A stretch of 64,000 bases of DNA from NCBI RefSeq assembly GCF_001552195.1, contig NZ_BCQS01000020.1:168278-232277 (forward strand), given 5' to 3'. Within the stretch, counting starts at the first letter, position 1, and each line of letters opens with the position of its first letter. Below the pieces are notes generated by a model, which was not told the origin of the DNA, ran no database searches, and saw only the letters and a list, made by a program, of their open reading frames with translations. Source of the DNA: Actinomadura latina NBRC 106108. Its GTDB lineage: Bacteria > Actinomycetota > Actinomycetes > Streptosporangiales > Streptosporangiaceae. Below, piece after piece: positions 57,182 through 64,000 of the stretch. Position numbers and translations under genes: made by a program.

Positions 57182-59239
57182 CTACCGCGCGGACGGCTCG
57201 GCGATCCACACGTCCATGGCCAGCCCCCACGTCCCGCCCGGCGGCTTGCTCAGGGTGCGCCCGTCCTGCCGCGTGAGCACGTGCAGGACCCGCCGCGGCG
57301 TCCCGTACGGCGCGACCTGCGCCGGCTTCGCCGCCATGACCACCGGCCGCCGCCCGGCCCGGTGCACACCGGCGATGACGCGCCGCACGTCGGCGGGCGT
57401 GGCGCCACCGGTCGTCCGCGCGGCGGGCACCCCGCACATCCCGCGCACGACCTGCAGGAACCGGTCGGCCGTCGACTGTTCGACCACCACGACCGAACTG
57501 CGCGGCCGCAACGCGTCGCACATGCCCTTCACGGCGCCCACCTCGTGCTGCTCCGTCCGGGTCACCAGGAACCCGCCGGACGTCAGCACGATCGGCACCA
57601 GCATCAGCGCGACACCGGCGACCGCGCCGCCGTTCACCAGCGTCGGCCCGTACCCGAGCCGGCGGACGCGCCGCACCGTCCACGCCGACGCGAACACGGT
57701 GAACAGCAGCAGGCCGGGGATGACGAGGCCGATCAGCCGCCGGGACGCCCACGGATGGTCCGGCGTGATGCCCGGCCGGATCAGCACCTGCGTCGCCGTC
57801 CAGACGATCAGCGCGCAGGACGGCAGCCACTCCGGCGAGCGCCCGCCCAGCAGCCGCCGCACCAGCAGCGCCGCGCCCAGCGTCGCGAACAGCAGCGCGG
57901 GGACGCCGATGTACCAGACGACCCAGTAGAGGGACAGTTCCGAGTACTGCCGGGTGCCGTCCACGGGGAGGTGCTGGATCCGCTGCACCATCTCGATGAA
58001 CCGGACGTTCAGCTCGTCGTCCCTCGTCCCCGGCACCCGGCGGACGGTCTGCACCAGGGGCCGGACCGCGAAGCCCGCCACCGCCAGCACGGTCAGCACG
58101 GCGGCGACGTCCGGCAGCCGGCCGCGCGCGACCGCCGTGCCCAGCCCCCGCAGCCGCGCCCCCGTCCGGTCCAGGCGCAGCAGGACGGCCATGGCGACCG
58201 TGGAGACGAGCACCGCCGCGCTGATCGCCAGCAGCGGCCTGAGCGACGAATCGAGGTACCGCAGGTAGGGCCGGGACAGCGTGAAGCCCTCGGCCAGCCC
58301 GGCGGCCGCGCCGAGCAGCAGCCCGCCCGCCACCCAGTACCCGGTGCGCCGCCGGAGCCCGATCAGCAGGCCGGCGAACGCGAGCACCGGCAGGACGTCC
58401 CGCAGCCCGTCGATGCGGACGAGCACGATGAGGCCCAGCGCGAGGCCCGCCAGGAACGCCTTCGCAGCGGCGGCCCGGCCCTCCTCGCGGCGGACGTCGT
58501 CCATCAGCGACAGCCCGCCCAGCAGCAGGACGATCGCGGGCAGTTCGCTGAACGTGCTGCGCGAGACGTAGAGCATCGGCAGCGTCAGCGCCAGCAGCAG
58601 CGCCCCGGCGGGCGCCCAGCGCGGGCCGACGAGCCGCGCGACGAGCCCGGCGAACGCGAGCACGCAGCACGCGCCGAGCAGCGGCGCCATGAGCAGGATC
58701 CCGTGCGTGCCGCCGAGCCAGCCGCCGAGCGCGAGGACCAGCGGCATCCCGGCCATGAACTGCGGGACGATCGCGCCGCCGTCGGAGTAGAAGGCGGGGC
58801 TCTCGAACCGGAGGAGGGCATCCGGCCCGCCGAACGCGTCCGTCATCTGAGGGATGGGCAGGGACCCGTGCTCGGCCAGCCAGGTCGCGAACTGGACGTA
58901 GGACGCCGGGTCGCGGCGGACGACGATCTGCTCCGAGCACATGACCACCTGGAGCACCAGGAACGCGACGGTGATCGCGAGGACGCTCCCGGTCGTCCAC
59001 CAGGGCACCTCGTCGGCGCCGCGTCCGCTCAGGCTCCCCCGCGCCGCCTCGGGCAGGCCGCGGGGCCGGTACCGCAGCCCGTACCGCAGCACCAGGGCCG
59101 CGACCGGCACGAACAGCGCGAACGCCGGGGCCGGGTGGAACACGCCCGCCATCAGCAGCGGCAGCGCGACCGCCAGCCACGCCACCAGGAGCAGCGCCGG
59201 GGCCACGGTGAGGCGCACGAGCAGCCGACCAGCGTTCAT
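57182..59239 (-). CDS. Large integral membrane protein, probable GT-C type glycosyltransferase
   Basis: A 685-residue protein with about 12-13 TM helices. The segment after TM2-3 (VMCSEQIVVRRDPASYVQFATWLAEHGSL) carries an R-D pair in a short periplasmic loop, similar to the acidic active site of GT-C mannosyl/arabinosyltransferases. The C-terminal extracytoplasmic domain (about 560-685) is soluble. This resembles polyprenol-linked sugar transferases, fitting the upstream GT2 polyprenol-phosphate synthase gene. The exact family is not certain. Confidence 0.75.
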   Translation of the reverse strand: MNAGRLLVRLTVAPALLLVAWLAVALPLLMAGVFHPAPAFALFVPVAALVLRYGLRYRPRGLPEAARGSLSGRGADEVPWWTTGSVLAITVAFLVLQVVMCSEQIVVRRDPASYVQFATWLAEHGSLPIPQMTDAFGGPDALLRFESPAFYSDGGAIVPQFMAGMPLVLALGGWLGGTHGILLMAPLLGACCVLAFAGLVARLVGPRWAPAGALLLALTLPMLYVSRSTFSELPAIVLLLGGLSLMDDVRREEGRAAAAKAFLAGLALGLIVLVRIDGLRDVLPVLAFAGLLIGLRRRTGYWVAGGLLLGAAAGLAEGFTLSRPYLRYLDSSLRPLLAISAAVLVSTVAMAVLLRLDRTGARLRGLGTAVARGRLPDVAAVLTVLAVAGFAVRPLVQTVRRVPGTRDDELNVRFIEMVQRIQHLPVDGTRQYSELSLYWVVWYIGVPALLFATLGAALLVRRLLGGRSPEWLPSCALIVWTATQVLIRPGITPDHPWASRRLIGLVIPGLLLFTVFASAWTVRRVRRLGYGPTLVNGGAVAGVALMLVPIVLTSGGFLVTRTEQHEVGAVKGMCDALRPRSSVVVVEQSTADRFLQVVRGMCGVPAARTTGGATPADVRRVIAGVHRAGRRPVVMAAKPAQVAPYGTPRRVLHVLTRQDGRTLSKPPGGTWGLAMDVWIAEPSAR

Positions 59240-59376
59240 CTACCCGCTCCGTGCTCGTGAGTGCAGCGCTCGTCCGCTTGCCGATGGTTCATGGGGTGGT
59301 CATCCACCCGTGCGGAGCGTAGCGGCACCGGGCAGGTGGTGGCTCCCGGACGATCATGCGGGCATACGCTCGGGCC

Positions 59377-60216
59377 ATGAGCGCACACGACCCGAGCGCG
59401 GCCACGCCCGCTGAGCTGCTGCGGCGGCGGGTGGCGGACGACCCGTCCACCCCGCTGGTCACCTTCTACGACGACGCGGCCGGGGAGCGCGTCGAGCTGT
59501 CCGCGCGGACGTTCGACAACTGGGTCGCCAAGACCGCGAACTTCCTGGTGGACGGCCTCGGCGCCGAACCGGGCACCCGGGTCGTGCTCGTCCTGCCGCC
59601 GCACTGGCAGACGGCGGTGTGGCTGATGGCCTGCTGGTCGGCGGGGCTCGTCGCCGAGCCGGTCGCCCCGGAGGCCGTGCGGGGGCGCGGCGCCGAACCG
59701 GCGGGTGCGTCCGGGCCGTACATCCTGGCGGCGGCTCAGGAGGTGCTGGACGACGTGGTCGACGACGCGGAGGCCGAGGAGATCGTCGGGCTCTCGCTGC
59801 ACGCGCTCGGCGGCCCGCTCGCCGACTGCCCGCCCGGCGTGACGGACTACGCCGACGAGGTCCGCACGTACGGCGACCGGTTCGACCCGGGGGCGGAAGT
59901 GACACCGGAGACACCCGCGCTGAGTGTGACAAACGCCACACTCAGCGGCGGCGAGCTGGTGGCGGCCGCACGCGAGGCCGCCGCGAAATGGGAGCTGGAC
60001 GCACGCGACCGGCTCCTGGTTGACATGCCCTTCGCCACACTGGACGGGCTACTGATCGCGCTGCTCGCACCACTAGCGTCGGGTGCTTCCGTCATAATCC
60101 AACGAAACTTTGACAAAGCCGCCCTAGATCGACGTCTGACCGTGGAGCATGTGACGGTGGTCGCCGGCCCGCCCGGACCGAATGACTCATCCGGGTCCCC
60201 CTACCGGCTCCCCTGA
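59377..60216 (+). CDS. TIGR03089 family protein (truncated acyl-CoA-synthetase-like)
   Basis: A 279-residue protein starting MSAHDPSAATPAELLRRRVADDPSTPLVTFYDDAAGERVELSARTFDNWVAKTANFL, with the N-terminal domain of an adenylate-forming enzyme but without the ATP-binding and C-terminal domains. TIGR03089 proteins of this size are common in actinobacteria, next to an LCP gene as here. No function is established. The start ATG at 59377 is used because the frame starts at 59356 without a good site. Confidence 0.85.
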   Translation: MSAHDPSAATPAELLRRRVADDPSTPLVTFYDDAAGERVELSARTFDNWVAKTANFLVDGLGAEPGTRVVLVLPPHWQTAVWLMACWSAGLVAEPVAPEAVRGRGAEPAGASGPYILAAAQEVLDDVVDDAEAEEIVGLSLHALGGPLADCPPGVTDYADEVRTYGDRFDPGAEVTPETPALSVTNATLSGGELVAAAREAAAKWELDARDRLLVDMPFATLDGLLIALLAPLASGASVIIQRNFDKAALDRRLTVEHVTVVAGPPGPNDSSGSPYRLP

Positions 60217-60330
60217 CCTACGCTTCCCTTGCCCAGGACCCGTCACCCGACCCCTGAAAGCGGGCGATCCCGTTGTGGGGGATGACCCCCACACCACCAA
60301 GAACCGCTGAGAACCCGGACCACGGAGCCG

Positions 60331-61752
60331 ATGAACAGCAATCCGATGTACATGGAGTACGTCGACGACGCCGACCCGCAGCCGGCGCCGCGACGCGGCT
60401 GGCGCATCCTCGGATGGGTGTGCATCGGGCTGTCGGCGGTCATGGTGGTCGGCTCCCTCACCGCCTACGGCCTGTACCGCAAGGCGTTCGGGAACATCTC
60501 CCACGAGGACGTCAACGCGCAGCTCGGCCCCAACCGGCCGAAGAAGCTGAACAGCGCGATGAACATCCTGCTGCTCGGGTCGGACACCCGCGCCGGGGCC
60601 AACGGCAAGTACGGGCGCTCGCTGAAGAGCGAGCTGCCCCGCTCGGACACGATGATCCTGCTGCACCTGTCGCCGGGCGGCGGCCAGGCGATGGGGATCA
60701 GCTTCCCCCGCGACCTGATGATCCCGATGCCGTCCTGCAAGTCCCGCAGGGGCGGGACGCTCCCGGCGCAGTCCCGCGCCCAGATCAACTCGGCGTTCAC
60801 CAACGGCGGCGCGGCCTGCGTCATCAAGACGATCGAGAGCATCTCCAACATCCGCATCGACCACTTCATGCAGGTCGACTTCACCGGGTTCAAGACGATC
60901 ACCAAGGCGGTCGGCGGTGTCCCGGTGTGCATGCCGAAGCGGGTCGACGACCCCAAGTCCGGGCTCCACCTGTCCAAGGGCAAGCACATGATCTCGGGCG
61001 AGACGGCGCTGGCCTACGTGCGGGTCCGGCACGGCCTCGGCGACGGCTCCGACACCGACCGCATCAAGCGGCAGCAGAAGTTCATGGGCGCCCTGGCCAA
61101 CAAGGCGATGAGCGCCGGCGTGCTCAGCAACCCCAAGAAGCTCTACTCGCTGATGAACGCGATCACCAAGTCGCTCACCACCGACAAGGAACTGACGCCG
61201 CAGGTCATGATGGACATCGCCCAGGAGATGCAGGGCATGACCTCCGGCAAGCTGCGGTTCGTGACCGTCCCGTCCGGGCCCGACCCGGCCGACATCAACC
61301 GGGTGGCGCTCACCGAAGCGGCGCAGCCGTTCTTCGCCGCCGTCCGCAACGACAAGACCGTGCCCAAGGAGCCGAAGCCGGGCAGCTCGAACATCCCGCC
61401 GAGCCAGGTGCGGGTGCGGGTCTACAACGGCAGCGGCATCAACGGGCAGGCCGGACGCGTCGCCAGCGACCTGGAGTCGCAGGGCTTCCAGGTGACGGTC
61501 GGCGGAAACGCGCCTTCCACCACCGCGAGCACCAGGGTGCTGTACGGTACCGGTGCCGACCAGCAGGCCCAGACGCTCGCCGAGCTGATCCCGAGCAAGC
61601 CGCAGCCGGCGGCACGCGGCAAGGGCGCCACCCCGGGCGTCGTCGACCTCGTCGTCGGACGGGACTGGAAGAACCTGAAGAGCGCCGGCGCCGGCATCCC
61701 GAAGCAGCAGGGTGAGATCCGGGCCAGCGACAACATCTGCAAGGAGACCTGA
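60331..61752 (+). CDS. LytR-CpsA-Psr (LCP) family cell-wall polymer ligase
   Basis: A 473-residue protein with a TM helix (about 25-47), the LCP domain (about 75-300, with NILLLGSDTRAG, RSDTMILLHLSP, GISFPRDLMI, VDFTGFKTITKAVGGV and AYVRVRHGLGDGSDTDRIKRQQKF) and a C-terminal LytR_C domain (about 355-440). Arg and Asp residues for binding the polyprenyl pyrophosphate group are present. LCP enzymes attach polysaccharides or teichoic acids to peptidoglycan. It sits with glycosyltransferases and acyltransferases, consistent with wall glycan ligation. Confidence 0.92.
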   Translation: MNSNPMYMEYVDDADPQPAPRRGWRILGWVCIGLSAVMVVGSLTAYGLYRKAFGNISHEDVNAQLGPNRPKKLNSAMNILLLGSDTRAGANGKYGRSLKSELPRSDTMILLHLSPGGGQAMGISFPRDLMIPMPSCKSRRGGTLPAQSRAQINSAFTNGGAACVIKTIESISNIRIDHFMQVDFTGFKTITKAVGGVPVCMPKRVDDPKSGLHLSKGKHMISGETALAYVRVRHGLGDGSDTDRIKRQQKFMGALANKAMSAGVLSNPKKLYSLMNAITKSLTTDKELTPQVMMDIAQEMQGMTSGKLRFVTVPSGPDPADINRVALTEAAQPFFAAVRNDKTVPKEPKPGSSNIPPSQVRVRVYNGSGINGQAGRVASDLESQGFQVTVGGNAPSTTASTRVLYGTGADQQAQTLAELIPSKPQPAARGKGATPGVVDLVVGRDWKNLKSAGAGIPKQQGEIRASDNICKET

Positions 61753-61764
61753 CCGGGCAGCCCT

Positions 61765-62928
61765 ATGACGTACACCACCAGGCCCTCCGGAGCCGACACA
61801 GCCCCGCGCCCCCCACAGCCGCAGTCGCCCGAGGCGGTGGAGTCCCCCGCCGCGGGGACGGCCGTCACCGCGGCGGGCGCGCAGGCGCCCCGGCCCCGCA
61901 AGCAGCGCGACCCGTTCTTCGACAACGCCAAGTACTTCGCGATCCTGCTGGTGGTCTCGGGCCACTCCCTGGCCAACCTGCTGAACGTGCCGATGGCCAA
62001 GGGCCTCTACATCTTCATCTACCTGTTCCACATGCCGCTGTTCATCGTGATCACCGGCTACTTCTCGCGGAACTGGACGTTCTCCGGCGGCAAGGCGCGC
62101 AAGCTCATCACCCACGTCGGCGTGCCGTACGTGGTGTTCGAGACCGCCTACTCGCTGTACGACTGGCTGGCCGGGCGCAACGAGCTGGAGATCAGCCTCC
62201 TCAACCCGTACTACCTGACGTGGTTCCTGATCGCGCTGTTCATGTGGCGGCTGTCCACCCCGGTCTGGCAGCAGATCCGCTGGCCGCTCGCGGTGGCGGT
62301 CGGGTTCGCGCTGCTGTCGTACATGAGCGACCTCGGCGGGACGTTCGACATCCACCGCGTCTTCGGGCTGCTGCCGTTCTACGTCCTCGGCCTCACGCTG
62401 CGGCCGGAGCACTTCGAGCTGCTGAAGAAGCCGATCGCGCGGCCGATCGGGGCGGTGGTGCTCGCGCTCGGCCTCACCGGGACCTACCTCGTCATGAACC
62501 ACATGTCGCGGAACTGGATCTACTGGAAGCACGCGCACTTCGAGCTCGGCGTCGGCAACTTCACCGGCACGCTCATGCGGCTCGCCATGTTCGTCGGCGC
62601 GACCGTGTTCGTCGCCGCGTTCCTCAGCCTGATCCCGCGCCGCCGCCACTGGTTCACCCAGCTCGGCGCCTACACCCTCTACGCCTACCTGCTGCACGGG
62701 TTCGTCACCCGGCTGCTGAACTTCACCGGCTGGTGGGGCGCGGACTGGATGCACACCCCGCCCGGCGTCGTCATCGTGATCTGCGGCGCGCTCGTGGTCG
62801 GGACGGCCCTGTGCTCCAAGCCCGTCGTACGGTCCATGAGCTGGGCGCTGGAACCCAAGATGACCTGGGTGTTCACCCCGCTCCGGCGGCCGGGCGGGTC
62901 ACCGCGGACGAAGCCTTCGGAGACATGA
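61765..62928 (+). CDS. Membrane acyltransferase family 3 protein
   Basis: A 387-residue protein with a disordered Pro/Ala-rich start (1-45) and about ten TM helices. The first helix carries FDNAKYFAILLVVSGHSLANL with the conserved His, followed by FHMPLFIVITGYFSRNW and an RxxP-like start of the next loop. It acetylates or modifies extracytoplasmic glycans using acyl-CoA. The start is 12 bp after the LCP stop. Its stop overlaps the next acyltransferase start (ATGA); the two are tandem paralogues. Confidence 0.85.
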   Translation: MTYTTRPSGADTAPRPPQPQSPEAVESPAAGTAVTAAGAQAPRPRKQRDPFFDNAKYFAILLVVSGHSLANLLNVPMAKGLYIFIYLFHMPLFIVITGYFSRNWTFSGGKARKLITHVGVPYVVFETAYSLYDWLAGRNELEISLLNPYYLTWFLIALFMWRLSTPVWQQIRWPLAVAVGFALLSYMSDLGGTFDIHRVFGLLPFYVLGLTLRPEHFELLKKPIARPIGAVVLALGLTGTYLVMNHMSRNWIYWKHAHFELGVGNFTGTLMRLAMFVGATVFVAAFLSLIPRRRHWFTQLGAYTLYAYLLHGFVTRLLNFTGWWGADWMHTPPGVVIVICGALVVGTALCSKPVVRSMSWALEPKMTWVFTPLRRPGGSPRTKPSET

Positions 62929-64000
62929 CCGACATCCTCCCCCCTGCGCGCCCCTCCGCGTCCGTCACCGTCCCGGACCCGGTGGTCCCCGGCCCGCCGG
63001 TCCCCGCCCCGGTGGTCCCCGCCCCGCGGGCGACCGGCGCCCGGCCGGCCGGTGAGCGGCCCGCGCCCAAGCAGCGCGACGCGTACTTCGACAACGTCAA
63101 GTTCTTCTTGATCATGCTGGTCGTGCTCGGGCACTCCTGGGAGGTGTTCCGGAACGACAGCCACGCGGTGAACGCGGCCTACTCGCTGGTCTACGGCTTC
63201 CACATGCCGGTGTTCGTGTTCGTCTCCGGCTACTTCTCCCGCAGCTTCATGAAGAATACGGAGAAGTTCCGGGTTATTTTCCCCACGCTGGTCGTCCCTT
63301 ATGTGATTTTCGATGTCCTTTACCGGTTGCAACTGGTGGCCATCAGGGGCAACGAGTTCAGCTTGCACGACCTTTTCCGTCCGCAGTTCCTGATGTGGTT
63401 CCTCGTCGCGCTGGTGTTCTGGCGGCTGAGCGCCCCGCTGTGGGCGCACCTGCGGCACCCGGTCGCGGTGTCGGTGGCGCTGTGCCTGGTCGCCGGCAGC
63501 TGGAGCTTCAACTCCGACTCGACGCTGTGCCGCACCGCCGGGCTGCTGCCGTTCTTCGTCCTCGGCCTGACGGTCAGGCGCGAGCGCGTCGAGGCGCTGC
63601 GCGGCCCCGGCTGGACGCGCTGGGCGGGCGCCGCCGTGCTGCTCGCGGCGCTGCCGATCGCCTACGTGTGGCAGCTCGGCAGCGTGCTGCCGAAGGTGGA
63701 ACGCGGTGTCCTGCTGTGGAACCGCGGCTACGAGCACATGGGCTTCGGTGCCCTGGAGGGCATGGCGTACCGCCTGCTCGCGCTGGGGATCGCCACCGTT
63801 CTCGGCATGGCGTTCCTCGCGGCCGTCCCGCGCGGGCGCGCCTGGTTCACCGAGCTCGGCACCCGGACGATGTACGTCTACCTGCTGCACGGCCTCGTGG
63901 TGAAGACCCTCGACTACGGCGGCCTGCTCGACGGCCGCTTCTTCCAGACCCCGCTCGGCCTGCTGCTCGTCACGGCCGGCGGAATCGCGCTCGGTCTACT
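62925..64000 (+). CDS. Second membrane acyltransferase family 3 protein (partial)
   Basis: A paralogue of the preceding protein, cut by the window end after 358 residues. It has a Pro/Val-rich start (1-45), FDNVKFFLIMLVVLGHSWEVF with the active-site His, and FHMPVFVFVSGYFSRSF. The ATG at 62925 overlaps the previous stop. A less GC-rich patch at about 63250-63340 (IFPTLVVPYVIFDVLYRLQLV) differs in codon use from the rest of the gene and may be a recombined segment. Confidence 0.85.
   Translation, partial: MTDILPPARPSASVTVPDPVVPGPPVPAPVVPAPRATGARPAGERPAPKQRDAYFDNVKFFLIMLVVLGHSWEVFRNDSHAVNAAYSLVYGFHMPVFVFVSGYFSRSFMKNTEKFRVIFPTLVVPYVIFDVLYRLQLVAIRGNEFSLHDLFRPQFLMWFLVALVFWRLSAPLWAHLRHPVAVSVALCLVAGSWSFNSDSTLCRTAGLLPFFVLGLTVRRERVEALRGPGWTRWAGAAVLLAALPIAYVWQLGSVLPKVERGVLLWNRGYEHMGFGALEGMAYRLLALGIATVLGMAFLAAVPRGRAWFTELGTRTMYVYLLHGLVVKTLDYGGLLDGRFFQTPLGLLLVTAGGIALGL

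Overview
High-GC actinomycete chromosome, about 70% G+C or more. Gene content and order (secA, long-form HPF, comF, lpqB-mtrB-mtrA; manB, Trm112 and SIS isomerase beside a whiB2-type gene and fbiA-fbiB; SpoIIM, BldC-like and WhiJ-like regulators) point to a sporulating actinomycete, perhaps of the Actinomadura/Thermomonosporaceae type. The genus is an inference. I see no rRNA, tRNA, CRISPR array or complete insertion sequence.

Layout. 1-9 kb: tail of an unrecognised gene, an Rv3235-like gene, secA, a small membrane protein, an AlkX/YcaQ-type glycosylase, a NarL-type response regulator, ribosome hibernation factor and comF. 9-19 kb: lpqB-mtrB-mtrA, divergent from a tightly overlapped five-gene operon (membrane protein, DUF4129, DUF4350, MoxR ATPase, DUF58). 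19-21 kb: a WhiJ-like regulatory module (ATP-binding protein, 72-residue unknown, BldC-like protein; divergently an XRE-DUF5753 regulator and DUF397). 21-26 kb: SpoIIM, RDD protein, a less GC-rich patch with two unknown genes and the wreck of a glycoside hydrolase, then an LppU-like protein. 26-29 kb: two different S-adenosylhomocysteine hydrolases separated by a perfect 26-bp inverted repeat. 29-33 kb: MerR regulator, two-component system, CDF transporter. 33-47 kb: sugar-phosphate genes (SIS isomerase, Trm112, manB), DUF3499, a zincin-fold protein without its HExxH histidines, DUF5719, a giant membrane glycosyltransferase, whiB, a Q/Y-rich membrane protein, and the F420 genes fbiA, fbiB and a cofG-only fragment of fbiC. 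47-50 kb: accessory genes (truncated XRE regulator, ATP-binding protein, RHH-PIN toxin-antitoxin, broken phosphotransferase). 50-64 kb: envelope polysaccharide genes (nucleotidyltransferase, glycosyltransferases, methyltransferase, flippase-like protein, LCP ligase, two acyltransferases) with thioredoxin and a TIGR03089 protein.

How they fit. SecA, MtrAB-LpqB, the manB/SIS/nucleotidyltransferase set, the glycosyltransferases, the LCP protein and acyltransferases all serve export or building of the envelope; WhiB, BldC-like, WhiJ-like and SpoIIM proteins suggest developmental control. FbiA, FbiB and CofG belong to F420 synthesis, but the CofH half is absent here.

Most worth a second look: (1) the end of cofG, whose stop codon appears to be made by fusion with a truncated convergent XRE-DUF5753 gene; (2) short tandem duplications spanning the stop codons of lpqB, manB, whiB and fbiB; (3) the long hairpin between two non-identical SAH hydrolases; (4) the WhiJ-like/BldC-like divergent module with an unknown 72-residue protein.
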